From NCBI GenBank assembly GCA_006212115.1, contig PDUK01000018.1, positions 1 through 49,248 on the forward strand: a DNA stretch of 49,248 bases, written 5' to 3'. This DNA comes from Thalassolituus sp. (GTDB taxonomy: Bacteria; Pseudomonadota; Gammaproteobacteria; Pseudomonadales; Oceanobacteraceae). The notes under the pieces were generated by a model. It ran no database searches and was not told the origin of the DNA. It saw only the letters and a list, made by a program, of their open reading frames with translations. The position numbers and the translations under genes were made by a program. Each line of letters begins with the position of its first letter. The first letter of the stretch is position 1. Positions 26,620 to 35,704 of this stretch are shown here, piece by piece.

Positions 26620-27090
26620 ATGTTATTAAACGCCCTGACAAACTACCTGCAGAACCAGCCCGCCAGTGCTGATGTACAAAGCGCTGCTACTCAGGCCGTG
26701 AAAACAGCAGACAGTACGCCGTCCGATAACAAAGACGATCCTTCCCTCGGCCTGTACACCGTTTCGGATCGCGCCGTGATGGTCAGTGCCGTGGCAGCGG
26801 AGTTCGATGTCCGAGCCCTCAAGCCCGAAGAATTTGGCGCATTCCAGAACCGCCTGCAGGAATTCGGATTACTGGATCGCGAGGGCATTCAAGCACTCAG
26901 CCTGATTCATACCGCCAGACTCGACAACACTGATAATCAGCCGCTCAATGCCAAAGATATCGTTGACAATGCACACGCTCAGGCACTTGAGCCCGGCGCC
27001 AGTTATAGTCAGAAAAAGCAGGTCCACCTGCTTCACACACTCTTCAGTAATCTGGACTCCGCAACACCTCAGCAGCAAAAAGCATCGTAA
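26620..27090 (+). CDS. Unknown protein behind a sigma-54-type promoter
   Basis: A 156-residue protein that I do not recognise. The first ~45 residues are Ala/Ser/Thr/Asp-rich and flexible. The middle is helical with LKPEEFGAFQNRLQEFGLLD and QALSLIHTARL, and the end is Gln/Ser-rich. No signal peptide or membrane segment. An in-frame GTG precedes the ATG by one codon; the ATG, 6-7 bases from GAGGAG, is preferred. It is divergent from the TetR gene and precedes the DUF481 gene by 37 bases. A structural or chaperone-like role would only be a guess. Confidence 0.6.
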   Translation: MLLNALTNYLQNQPASADVQSAATQAVKTADSTPSDNKDDPSLGLYTVSDRAVMVSAVAAEFDVRALKPEEFGAFQNRLQEFGLLDREGIQALSLIHTARLDNTDNQPLNAKDIVDNAHAQALEPGASYSQKKQVHLLHTLFSNLDSATPQQQKAS

Positions 27091-27127
27091 GTGATACACT
27101 GTCGCTCCAATTTATCTGGAGACATGT

Positions 27128-27871
27128 ATGTTTCGACCGCTTCTTGTGATGACTTTGATTCCCCTTCAAACCCTCGCGATTACCAATGTTGAAGAAAAAC
27201 GTCGCGCCAGCGACTCTGATGGCTGGCTGAATACAGCGACACTGGGGTTTGATGCGCAATCAGGTAACACCAAAGAACGGGAATGGAATCTCGGTTTAAA
27301 CACCAGCTGGCAGAATGCCGAGCACCGTGCTTTCGGCTGGTACACGCGCAGCTACGAATCCGTCAACGACGAGCGTACCAGTGACAACACCTTTGCTCAC
27401 TTACGCTACGTGCGTAATTTCCGCGCGTCGGTTGGCCAGGAGACCTTTCTGCAGTACGAACGTGATCCGTTTGCAGAGTTGCAGTACCGCTTCCTCGCCG
27501 GGCTCGGCGTGCGTTTTCAGAAGAACTGGGGAGACGACCAACTGGTACGTCAGGGTGTTGGTGCATTCCATGAATCGATTAAAGAGGACAACGGCGCCGG
27601 GCAGGAAGAGGCTCAACTTACCCGCCTGAACCTCTACACGCACGGTGAAACTCCGCTCGGTTACAGCCACCTGTTAGGCACCGTGTACCTGCAACCTTCG
27701 ATCGATGACACCGATGATATCCGGGCATTAGCGCGCTTCACGCTGAGGTTACCGCTGGCATCCAGTACCGACCTGAACTGGCAGTGGCAAACCCGCTGGG
27801 ACAGCCGCCCACCGCAAGGCGCGGAAGAGCTGAACCACAAGACTCAATTATCCCTCGCCATCCGGTTCTGA
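27128..27871 (+). CDS. DUF481 family outer-membrane protein
   Basis: A 247-residue secreted protein with a signal peptide ending near LQTLA and a sequence of alternating-hydrophobic beta strands, e.g. LGFDAQSGNTKEREWNLGLNTSW, ending in Arg-Phe (LSLAIRF) as outer-membrane barrels do. DUF481 proteins include the salt-inducible YdiY-type barrels, whose function is unclear. It follows the 26620 gene closely and a strong hairpin ends the unit. Confidence 0.85.
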   Translation: MFRPLLVMTLIPLQTLAITNVEEKRRASDSDGWLNTATLGFDAQSGNTKEREWNLGLNTSWQNAEHRAFGWYTRSYESVNDERTSDNTFAHLRYVRNFRASVGQETFLQYERDPFAELQYRFLAGLGVRFQKNWGDDQLVRQGVGAFHESIKEDNGAGQEEAQLTRLNLYTHGETPLGYSHLLGTVYLQPSIDDTDDIRALARFTLRLPLASSTDLNWQWQTRWDSRPPQGAEELNHKTQLSLAIRF

Positions 27872-27885
27872 CTCCGTCAGACAAC

Positions 27886-27917
27886 ACGGGTTTACAGAAC
27901 TCTCTCTGTAAACCCGT
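27886..27917 (+). terminator. Terminator of the DUF481 gene
   Basis: Twelve-bp perfect stem (ACGGGTTTACAG / CTGTAAACCCGT) with an 8-nt loop, 15 bases after the stop, followed by TTCC. Strong by stem, weak by T run. Confidence 0.7.
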
Positions 27918-28086
27918 TTCCTCCCGCCGTATTTACTCAACTCCCCACGTGCGACAGGTGTTCATTATTGCGCGGTATCACAGCAAACCCGCGTGATCTC
28001 TGCTTAACTTTCAGTACAGCTTTGAGAAATACACAGGTGCCCCACTGCATCCTGAAGTAACGTATGCACCGCAGGGAGTAACTGCA

Positions 28087-28947
28087 ATGCAGGCAACACT
28101 GGTCGAACGTCTCGAAAAAGCCATCAACTCGTTGATGATACGCTTCGCGCCGGTTTGGTACGCGACTCAGTCGCTGCAAAGAATGTCTCTGCCAGATTAT
28201 GCGCCGTTGAATCCACTGGTCACGGATGCAAACCAATGGTTCAACCTGCCAACAGCATTGAACAGCGCATGTGCAGCATTGCTGGAAGAAGGCAATGGCT
28301 GGCAAGGGCTAGCAAAAGAGCTTGAGCACCTCGCCGTACAAAAACTGATCCAGCGCCCGGTTTCACTCACCCGATTGACCGGTGCCCACCATTTGCCCCC
28401 ATATGACGGTTTTAGTGCTGCTCCGACACTGCGCGAGGCGGTATTAGCTCTGGAAAACGACCAGGCCGCTATCGAAAGCGACGAAGCCTTCGATAACCTG
28501 ATACGGGCTTTACCCCGGTCGTTGCAGGCGACTCACCGCGAATGGGACGGTCGCCTGCTGCTCAACTCGCATGAATTGCTGGAACAGATGATACCGCTCA
28601 TTGAATACGCCGGAGTCCGCCAACGCGACGCCATGGTGCCAGCAAATCTGATCATTGAAGGGGTCCGACAGGAAGCACTGGAACGTATCCGAACCAAATA
28701 CTGGTGGTTTGTTATGCACCCGGATAGCGCTCAGGCACTCACCATCCTGTTTTCACAGTGTGGATTCTCAGCAGCCCATTCTGGGCCTGTCGGGCCAACA
28801 GAGGGCCACGCGTTCTTTTTTGCGCCCAAGTCGTCGCAACGGTTGAACAAGGTTGTATTGCAACTGATGTCGTCCAGACGTAGTACGCAACTGTCTGAAT
28901 TCGGTCGCTTTCTGAGTAAACACCGACACAGGTTCCGAACACCCTAG
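28087..28947 (+). CDS. Protein of unknown function
   Basis: A 286-residue soluble protein that I cannot assign. It has several helical stretches and a central helix-rich region (about 60-150). The C-terminal part has WWFVMHPDSAQALTILFSQCGF, and the tail (SKHRHRFRTP) is basic. No signal peptide, membrane helix or known catalytic motif. It stands alone on its strand, with its own gap of about 215 bases in front and 160 behind, and no neighbour hints at its role. Confidence 0.55.
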   Translation: MQATLVERLEKAINSLMIRFAPVWYATQSLQRMSLPDYAPLNPLVTDANQWFNLPTALNSACAALLEEGNGWQGLAKELEHLAVQKLIQRPVSLTRLTGAHHLPPYDGFSAAPTLREAVLALENDQAAIESDEAFDNLIRALPRSLQATHREWDGRLLLNSHELLEQMIPLIEYAGVRQRDAMVPANLIIEGVRQEALERIRTKYWWFVMHPDSAQALTILFSQCGFSAAHSGPVGPTEGHAFFFAPKSSQRLNKVVLQLMSSRRSTQLSEFGRFLSKHRHRFRTP

Positions 28948-29110
28948 CCGCTTAATCAGGTATCCGGATACATTTGGTTACATTGCCCTGTGGCGTTAAA
29001 TGCCCCCTTTATAGTAAGGTATGGCGTCATCGAACACGTTAATCGCCCGCCAAGAGTGCACGGCATAACATCTGGCATTACATCTGTAATAACAACAAGA
29101 CGGATACATC

Positions 29111-30139
29111 ATGATCAGAGGCACCTGGAGTCTGACGGACCCACTGGTACCGGTGAATATTCCGGCCACCATGCTGAAAGTTGGCGAAGGCAAAGGCGTA
29201 AGCCGTGAAGCATTGCTCAAGAACACGGGGATCAGCCCTGAAGTGCTGGAAGACCCTTCTGCGCGGCTGACCTATCAGCAGCTGCTGTTTCTGGCTGAAA
29301 ACCTGATTCGCAACTACCCGGACGACAGTGTTGGTCTGGATCTTGGTGCTGCCATCAATATCAATCAGTTCGGCATGCTGGGTTACGCCATTCTCAGCTG
29401 TGCCGACCTGCGCAGCGCACTGCAACTGGGCATCAAATATCATACTCTGGTCGATCCGGCGTTCACTTTTGAAGTGATGAATCTGGGCGAAACTTCGGCT
29501 GTGCGACTCACCAGCCACATTCCATTCGAGCATATTTATCGGATGATCTGTGATGTGTTTGTGGCATCGTTCTCGACGCTTGCACGATTCCTGACGGGCC
29601 GCCACGAAGCCCAGCCAATCGAGGTACACCTCAATCATCCTGAGCCGGAATACGCTGAACGCTACAAAGAATTCTTTGATTGCACCGTCCGTTTCGACCA
29701 GCCGCGCACTGAATTTATCATCAGCAACAGCGTCCTCGATTTCCAACTGGTGATGGCTGATAAGGCAACCGCTGCCATGGCGGAAAGCCAGTGTGAAGAA
29801 ATTCTGGCGCGTATGGGCCCTAAAGAGGGCATCATCGCGAAAGTACGTCGTATCCTGCTGAGCAATCCCGGTCACTTTCCACCAGTTGATGATGTAGCCA
29901 GCCAGTTAGCGACCTCAACCCGTACTCTGAGCCGCAGTTTGCAGGACGTCGGTACCTCATATCAACGCATCCTCGACGAAGTGCGTAAAGAGATGGCCAT
30001 TGAGTATCTGCGTAGCTCCAACTTGCCGATCGAAGAAATTGCCGCGCTTGTTGGCTACAGCGATCCCTCTAACTTCCGTAAGGCATTCCGCCGCTGGACG
30101 CAAAACGCGCCCTCCTACTACCGGGAAGGGAAGTCCTGA
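29111..30139 (+). CDS. AraC family transcriptional regulator
   Basis: A 342-residue regulator with an N-terminal arabinose-binding-like domain (about 15-205, beginning NTGISPEVLEDPSARLTYQQ) and a C-terminal double helix-turn-helix of the AraC type (VDDVASQLATSTRTLSRSLQ then IEEIAALVGYSDPSNFRKAFRRW). Such proteins usually respond to amino-acid, fatty-acid or aromatic ligands. No target gene lies divergently; the next gene downstream is a GT4 enzyme, with a hairpin in between. Confidence 0.9.
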   Translation: MIRGTWSLTDPLVPVNIPATMLKVGEGKGVSREALLKNTGISPEVLEDPSARLTYQQLLFLAENLIRNYPDDSVGLDLGAAININQFGMLGYAILSCADLRSALQLGIKYHTLVDPAFTFEVMNLGETSAVRLTSHIPFEHIYRMICDVFVASFSTLARFLTGRHEAQPIEVHLNHPEPEYAERYKEFFDCTVRFDQPRTEFIISNSVLDFQLVMADKATAAMAESQCEEILARMGPKEGIIAKVRRILLSNPGHFPPVDDVASQLATSTRTLSRSLQDVGTSYQRILDEVRKEMAIEYLRSSNLPIEEIAALVGYSDPSNFRKAFRRWTQNAPSYYREGKS

Positions 30140-30157
30140 TCCTATCCCTTCTGTGAT

Positions 30158-30181
30158 CCACCTCTGACCTGTCAGAGGTGG
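30158..30181 (+). terminator. Hairpin after the AraC regulator gene
   Basis: Ten-bp perfect stem (CCACCTCTGA / TCAGAGGTGG) with a 4-nt loop, 19 bases after the stop codon. There is no T tract, so it is a probable rather than certain terminator. Confidence 0.55.
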
Positions 30182-30280
30182 TGACTGCTCCAGACGTCAT
30201 CGTAGCTTCACCACACTGAAACTTTTTTGTCATATTCAAACTGCAAAGTGTTGGGTATGCATGAAGAACAGGCCAGCGTG

Positions 30281-31486
30281 ATGTCCACAGAGCTTTCCCG
30301 CATCTCCATAGTGACAGAAACTTATGCTCCGGAAGTAAACGGTGTTGCACATACCTTGGCGACTCTGGTCGAAGGCATGCGCCAACGTGGCATCCAGGTT
30401 CAGGTTATTCGTCCGCGCCAGCACAAGACCGATCTCGGTGACCAGCAGACGCTCACCCTGCCGGGCCTGCCTATTCCGGGATACCCAGAACTGAAATTCG
30501 GCCTGCCCTTTTACAATCGAGTGAAGCGCGCAATTGCAGAATTTTCTCCGCAGGCAATTTATGTCGCCACCGAAGGGCCACTAGGTTGGGCAGCATGCCG
30601 TGCAGCAGACAAGCTGAAGATTGGTGTTGTCAGTGGCTTCCACACGAATTTCCACCAGTACGGCAAGCACTACCGACTGGGCTTAATCGAAAACCTCGGC
30701 TATCGCTACATGCGCTGGTTCCACAACAATACGGCTGCGACTCTGGTTCCTACTCAAGCACAAGCGGATGAGTTAACCGAACACGGATTCGAGCGCGTAG
30801 GGGTGTTGTCGCGGGGCGTAAACAGCGAGCAGTTCTCCCCTGCTCATCGTAATCCGGAATTGCGCCGGCAGTGGGGTGTCAGCGATGACACTCCGGTATT
30901 ACTTTACGTAGGGCGTATCGCAGCAGAGAAAAACCTGCAACTGGTCGTTCGAACCTACGAAGAGATACACAACCAGGACAACAGCATAAAACTGGTCTTG
31001 GTCGGCGATGGCCCTGAACTGGAAGCGATTCGTCAGCGTCACCCAGATGTCATCTGCGCGGGTATTCAGCGCGGTGCGACCCTCGCCGAGTACTACGCCA
31101 GTGGCGATCTGTTTCTGTTCCCAAGTCTGACCGACACCTTCGGTAATGTCGTCACTGAGGCACTGGCAAGCGGTCTGGGGGTGGTGAGCTTCGATTACGC
31201 CGCCGCACATGAGCACACAGAAGATGGCATCAGTGCCATGTTGGCGCCGTTTGGAGACGAGCAAGCCTTTATTCGCTCCGCTTTGTCACTGAGTGAGCGT
31301 CCAAATCACTTACGTCAGATTCGCCAGAGTGCGCGCGCGATAGCCGAAAGCATTTCCTGGGACAGCATTATCAACGATTTCCTGCAGCACCTTCACGCTG
31401 CACACAGCAAGGTAAACCAGCATGGACATACTGAAGCATCGCGAAGCAAGGGCCGAGTTTCTGTTCCGCAAAGCGGATCACTTTGA
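30281..31486 (+). CDS. Family 4 glycosyltransferase, paralogue of the 19-kb GT4
   Basis: About 401 residues. It matches the GT4 at 19344-20510 in motif order: ISIVTETYAPEVNGVAHTL, SGFHTNFHQYGKHYRLG, GRIAAEKNLQLVV, LVGDGPELEAI and the D-x7-E loop TDTFGNVVTE. The subfamily includes glycosyl-diacylglycerol synthases (Agt/MgtA-like) and mannosyltransferases. The frame is open from 30227, but the ATG at 30281 puts the start level with the first GT4. Its last 65 bases overlap the PAP2 gene, which suggests a shared pathway step, such as making a glycolipid from diacylglycerol released by the phosphatase. Cytoplasmic, membrane-facing. Confidence 0.88.
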   Translation: MSTELSRISIVTETYAPEVNGVAHTLATLVEGMRQRGIQVQVIRPRQHKTDLGDQQTLTLPGLPIPGYPELKFGLPFYNRVKRAIAEFSPQAIYVATEGPLGWAACRAADKLKIGVVSGFHTNFHQYGKHYRLGLIENLGYRYMRWFHNNTAATLVPTQAQADELTEHGFERVGVLSRGVNSEQFSPAHRNPELRRQWGVSDDTPVLLYVGRIAAEKNLQLVVRTYEEIHNQDNSIKLVLVGDGPELEAIRQRHPDVICAGIQRGATLAEYYASGDLFLFPSLTDTFGNVVTEALASGLGVVSFDYAAAHEHTEDGISAMLAPFGDEQAFIRSALSLSERPNHLRQIRQSARAIAESISWDSIINDFLQHLHAAHSKVNQHGHTEASRSKGRVSVPQSGSL

Positions 31487-32021
31487 ACTGAGTCTGTGTC
31501 AGCGCCTCAATCGAATGGGGCACCTAAGAGCCATTCGCCTCTTTTTTAAGGGAATCAGTCGCCTTGGAGATGGTGTGTTCTGGTACTCGTTAGCGTTGGC
31601 CCTGCCACTGATGGCTGGAGCAGAGGGACTAGAGAAGCTGGGGCACATCACAGTCACAGGATTAATCTGTATCCTGATTTACAGCCAGTTAAAGAATCGG
31701 CTGGTACGCAAACGTCCGTTTATCTCGTTTCCGGATATTCATGCGCACACTGCGCCGCTGGATAAATACAGCTTCCCTTCTGGTCATACCATGAACGCGG
31801 TAAATTTCGCGGTTCTGTTTACCTGGGCATTTCCTCCGCTCGCGTATCTGGTTGTGCCGTTTGCCCTGCTCGTTGCTTTATCTCGTGTCATTCTCGGCAT
31901 GCACTATCCAACCGATGTCATGGTAGGCGCGGCTCTGGGCCTGATTCTGAGCTGGGGCTCTCTGCTGTTATTCCCGGCCGGTATCTTTGCGGGCGCGGCT
32001 CAGCATCTTATGTCCTTTTAA
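31422..32021 (+). CDS. PAP2 family lipid phosphatase
   Basis: A 199-residue polytopic membrane protein with all three PAP2 phosphatase motifs: K-x6-RP in KNRLVRKRPF, PSGH in PSGHTMNA and S-R-x5-H-x3-D in SRVILGMHYPTD. Such enzymes remove phosphate from phosphatidate, undecaprenyl diphosphate or lipid A on the periplasmic side. The ATG lies 65 bases inside the upstream GT4 gene. The conserved start (LCQRLNRMGHLRAIRLFFKGISRLGDG) depends on this early start, so the overlap is likely real. Confidence 0.9.
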   Translation: MDILKHREARAEFLFRKADHFELSLCQRLNRMGHLRAIRLFFKGISRLGDGVFWYSLALALPLMAGAEGLEKLGHITVTGLICILIYSQLKNRLVRKRPFISFPDIHAHTAPLDKYSFPSGHTMNAVNFAVLFTWAFPPLAYLVVPFALLVALSRVILGMHYPTDVMVGAALGLILSWGSLLLFPAGIFAGAAQHLMSF

Positions 32022-32064
32022 AAATGCTACAAAGCCGCTCTCATACTGACCTGGCGCCCGCGGT

Positions 32065-33411
32065 TTAATAACCACCGTGGGAATGCCCACCAGACAACAG
32101 GCTGCCATGCCAGATAACGCCAACCGTAAAACGGCTCTGCGCGTCTTCAAGCGTCTCATCCTGAATCCATTCCGTGCGGAAAGCAGTTTGCGGTCGCCAC
32201 TGATACGTCCATGCCAGTGACGCACGCTGTGGCGTATGCCCACTCACGTTTAATGCACCTGCACTTTCTCCCAACGTCGCCGCCGACGCACCGCTAAGAC
32301 GATTGTCTGCGACCAAACGCTCCACACGAACGGCCAGGTTATGCTGCTGCCACTTCAGGTAAGGCTGAACCCACACAGCATATTGATCCGCCTCCAGTGC
32401 TGCTTCGCGACCGCCAGAATCGTGCAATGCGCCATCCATGGTCAATTGCGCCCACGACAACTGAACACCCATTGATGAGGCTGCTGTCCACTGATACGCC
32501 ATTGAGGCATCGACACCCAGCAAAACAACATCGCCTGTATAACGGATATCCGGAAATTGAGAGGCGGACTCACCGGGTGGCGCCACCGGGGTATGTTGAT
32601 GCCCACCGCCGTAGCGGTGATCTGCCCGCGACTGCGCGTCAGCCGTGTACCACCAGCCGCCCAACGTCATATTTAGCTTGTCACGATCGAACTGATAGCG
32701 GGCAAAGACATCCCAGGCACCGCCATCGCCTCCCTCGGTACTGGGAAAGGCTTTGCCCTGCCAGATCTCCGCCCCGACTGACCAGCCAGCAGTTTCATGA
32801 AGCCAGACCCGCGCGCCCTGATCATGAAAATGACGACCAAAGAATACGTCAGCGATAAGCGATGGTTCCGAAAACGAGGCAGTCGATCTGTGACTTAACA
32901 ACTCGGGCGTGAACGCTGCTGATAGTACTCCGATTTCAGCCACGAACTCCGCCGCTATTTCACCAACCCCAAGGCCTGTCGTTTCGCAACAAATAAACCC
33001 CAGGCTGGCATGCTCGACGGTGACTGACTGATGTTCATCTCCGCTTTGTGATCCGCCCTGATGAACACCCAATCCCAATTTTACGAAGGTATTCGCATCC
33101 ACACGACGAGCCGCTTTTACTGTCACCTCATCCACGCTGAGCCCCGAGGTCACGGGGTAGGCATCGCCCCCCATCAAGGTGCCGGGAATCTGCCAAAACT
33201 CATATTGATCAACGACCGAGGCCGAGCGCCATGTGGCGACTACTGCCGCATCCACTTGTGTACCAGCGCCCTCATCTGGAATGAAATGCGCTGAAACATG
33301 TGGTGCATAGCTCAACCCTGCAGCCATAAACCCACAAAACGTGCGTCCAAGAATCTTCGCACCAGAAACAACACCGAGTGTCTGCAAACGCCCAGTCAGT
33401 GTGAGCATCAT
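32065..33411 (-). CDS. Predicted outer-membrane beta-barrel protein of the MbnP/MbnH locus
   Basis: About 448 residues, unknown family. Signal peptide in the first ~40 residues (ending near SYAPHVSAH), then alternating-hydrophobic strands through to the end, e.g. YTGDVVLLGVDASMAYQWTA and RASLAWTYQWRP, consistent with a barrel. Two His-rich segments stand out: DHRYGGGHQHTP and the terminal GGHSHGGY, possible metal sites. The ATG at 33411 overlaps the stop of the MbnH-like gene (ATGA) and has AGGAG about 8 bases upstream, inside that gene, so the two are translationally coupled. Role in uptake or export of copper is inference from position and histidines. Confidence 0.7.
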   Translation of the reverse strand: MMLTLTGRLQTLGVVSGAKILGRTFCGFMAAGLSYAPHVSAHFIPDEGAGTQVDAAVVATWRSASVVDQYEFWQIPGTLMGGDAYPVTSGLSVDEVTVKAARRVDANTFVKLGLGVHQGGSQSGDEHQSVTVEHASLGFICCETTGLGVGEIAAEFVAEIGVLSAAFTPELLSHRSTASFSEPSLIADVFFGRHFHDQGARVWLHETAGWSVGAEIWQGKAFPSTEGGDGGAWDVFARYQFDRDKLNMTLGGWWYTADAQSRADHRYGGGHQHTPVAPPGESASQFPDIRYTGDVVLLGVDASMAYQWTAASSMGVQLSWAQLTMDGALHDSGGREAALEADQYAVWVQPYLKWQQHNLAVRVERLVADNRLSGASAATLGESAGALNVSGHTPQRASLAWTYQWRPQTAFRTEWIQDETLEDAQSRFTVGVIWHGSLLSGGHSHGGY

Positions 33412-34649
33412 AAATTTTCTCCTGTGGATTCCCACGGATTGGAAAAACGAGGGTCAGTCAAAAAGTTGTGGTCAGTTAATGACTCAAGGAAGGCAACAAG
33501 ATCATCAACCTCGGCATCGCTGATCCGAAACGGAACCAACACGCCGTCTTTAAACGGACTAATACGACCGTCCCCTGCGTTCTCCCCGGTGGCAATGACA
33601 CGGCCGCCTCTGGCGTAATTACGGATAACCTCTTCCAGAGTGGCGACGGAACCGTCGTGGTTGTATGGCGCCGTCACCGCCACATTACGCAGCGACGGCG
33701 TACGGAATTGCCCCATGTGATCTGGGTTGCCCGTGACCTCGTGGCGGCCTGTATTCGGCTCAGGATAGGCACCCATGCCATCAATGTTGTACAGACCCGT
33801 GTTATGAAATTTAGGCTCCAGAAACGCGACGCCACGATCTATGGTGGCATCACTGAAATTGTAGCCATCGTGGCAATGAAAACACTCCAGCCGCTCGCTA
33901 TTGAATAAGGCTTCACCGCGACGGGCAGACGCAGACAATTCACCGCGATCAAAGGCACTGTTAAAGGACGTCATGCCACGCACAAATGAGCCGATGGCTT
34001 TTACAACATTATCCCAGGCAAGATCACCCCAAAGAGGATCATCCTGCTCCGGGAAAGCATTCAGAAACAAGCGTTGATAGGTTTCATCGGCCTGCACCGT
34101 CATGATGATCTGCTCAAAATTGCTCTCATCAATGCCGTGCTCAATCGGGTTGTCACCAAACAACGGCAGCATGATCTGCTGTTCTATGGTGGCCAACGCC
34201 GGATTACCCCACGTCAGGTTATTAAAGTAGGCACTGTTGGTCAGCGATTGACTGTTACGGGGATGTACCTCTCCTGTGGCACCGACAGGGCGTTGAATGC
34301 CATCGCTGAACGCTTTGCTTTGGTGGTGGCAACTGGCGCAGCTGATTTCACCATTCACAGACAGACGGGCATCGTAAAAAAGATGGCGACCAAGCTGAAA
34401 CTTGGCCTCAGTCATCGGGTTATCTTCGGGCTCTACCGGCAAGGGAATCGATGCTGGCACGCGCCAGTCAAACTCCGACTCACGCGCTCCTTCGTCATCC
34501 ACCATCGTCTGGCTCTCAAGCTGACAGCCGCTCAGACAGAGTGCCAACGAGGCGATCAGAAACACGCTCCGCAGATAGCCAAACTGTCCCCTTGTTAGCA
34601 TTACTGCAGTGCGGTGGCACATCGCCCACCGCCCAATCATGCTTGTCAT
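33408..34649 (-). CDS. MbnH-like di-heme cytochrome c peroxidase/MauG family enzyme
   Basis: A 413-residue periplasmic di-heme enzyme. Two heme-binding CxxCH motifs: C104-A-S-C107-H108 and C256-F-H-C259-H260. Blocks such as KAFSDGIQRPVGATGEVHPRNSQSLTNSAYFN and QFRTPSLRNVAVTAPYNHDGS match the MXAN_0977/MbnH family. Characterised MbnH uses peroxide to convert a Trp of its partner MbnP to kynurenine. A lipobox (LCLSGC) suggests a lipoprotein; the ATG at 34601 would give the most ordinary signal peptide, while the frame opens at 34649. It lies 11 bases after the MbnP-like gene. Confidence 0.9.
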   Translation of the reverse strand: MTSMIGRWAMCHRTAVMLTRGQFGYLRSVFLIASLALCLSGCQLESQTMVDDEGARESEFDWRVPASIPLPVEPEDNPMTEAKFQLGRHLFYDARLSVNGEISCASCHHQSKAFSDGIQRPVGATGEVHPRNSQSLTNSAYFNNLTWGNPALATIEQQIMLPLFGDNPIEHGIDESNFEQIIMTVQADETYQRLFLNAFPEQDDPLWGDLAWDNVVKAIGSFVRGMTSFNSAFDRGELSASARRGEALFNSERLECFHCHDGYNFSDATIDRGVAFLEPKFHNTGLYNIDGMGAYPEPNTGRHEVTGNPDHMGQFRTPSLRNVAVTAPYNHDGSVATLEEVIRNYARGGRVIATGENAGDGRISPFKDGVLVPFRISDAEVDDLVAFLESLTDHNFLTDPRFSNPWESTGENL

Positions 34650-34660
34650 AAGGCAGGAAG

Positions 34661-35704
34661 TTACTCCGCTGAGGCCCCAGATTGGGGAACGGCTTCGAGC
34701 GTAAATACGCTCTGAGTTGACGCTGCGTTATCACCCCAGCTCAGACCCAGATTAGCAAACACGACTTCGCATTCCGGATCAGTAGGACCCGACATGCAAC
34801 CTGGCTTCTCGCCTTCGTCCTGCGCGACGCTGACGCGGTCCACCAGCTTGGCGTAGTCAATGACGACCTGAACCGACTCTGATTCAAGCGATTCAGACTC
34901 CAGATCTTCTAGCTCAAAAGCACCGAGCGCCAACGTGATCACAGGGCGGTTTTCGTTCGTGCACGTTTCTGGCTCTGTGCCGCTTTCCAGCTCGGCTAAG
35001 GTCACTGGGCAACCGGTGCTGCCGATGTGGACGTTCCAGCGGGAACCCAAACGTTCTGTGTCTGCCGGGTCTGTCCAACCACGAACAGGCATCACATCAA
35101 AACTCGCAAATTTGTAGCCATTCTGCCAATTCCAGCCAGCACCGGAGGCACGTCCCGGATTGCGCAGCGGTTCTGCGGCATCCGACTGGCTCGCATGATT
35201 GAGATCAAACGGCACACCGAGGGTAAAACGTAGGGCAGATACCGTCACGCCCTCTGGCACCGTGCCGGAGACCAATGCCAGATCATTGAAGTTGGGGTTA
35301 GCATCCGCACCCGATTCACAGCCGACGGTATCGCGTAAATCCAACTGCACGACACGATCATTCTGGGCCGGACTGTCGCCACTCAGTGTGTCCAGCGTCA
35401 AATCGATTTCAACGCCTTCGTCCGTGACTAATTTGAAATCGTGGGCGTACAGGCGTAAGTCGGCGAAGGTGACCGTGTCGGCATCCGCACCGACACTCAG
35501 GAATTCAGTACCGCAAGTCGCCGCTTCACCATCCACCTGTGCAGCAAAAGGAATGCTGAGCGCAACGTCGCGTGGACCGTTAATATCCGTCGACGAATCA
35601 GAGCCGCCACAGGCTGACAGCATTACAGCGGACATCGTTAATGCACTGAACATAAGAGGCTTACGAGAAAACTGGGCAGTAGCGTGCGACATCGGGCGGG
35701 GCAT
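34661..35704 (-). CDS. MbnP-like copper-binding protein (metallo-mystery pair)
   Basis: A 347-residue lipoprotein (lipobox MLSAC) of the family once called metallo-mystery-pair four-Cys protein. Its defining features are all visible: FAAQVDGEAATCGTEF, DLRLYAHDFKL, the GVPFDLNHASQ block, WNWQNGYKFASFDV, HIGSTGCPVT, the NRP segment and the late Cys pair in PGCMSGPTDPECEV. Known MbnP binds copper with a site that includes a kynurenine made by MbnH. Start at 35704 has AAGGA 8 bases before it. It is the first gene of a three-gene unit and lies downstream of dinB with a 130-base gap. Confidence 0.9.
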   Translation of the reverse strand: MPRPMSHATAQFSRKPLMFSALTMSAVMLSACGGSDSSTDINGPRDVALSIPFAAQVDGEAATCGTEFLSVGADADTVTFADLRLYAHDFKLVTDEGVEIDLTLDTLSGDSPAQNDRVVQLDLRDTVGCESGADANPNFNDLALVSGTVPEGVTVSALRFTLGVPFDLNHASQSDAAEPLRNPGRASGAGWNWQNGYKFASFDVMPVRGWTDPADTERLGSRWNVHIGSTGCPVTLAELESGTEPETCTNENRPVITLALGAFELEDLESESLESESVQVVIDYAKLVDRVSVAQDEGEKPGCMSGPTDPECEVVFANLGLSWGDNAASTQSVFTLEAVPQSGASAE

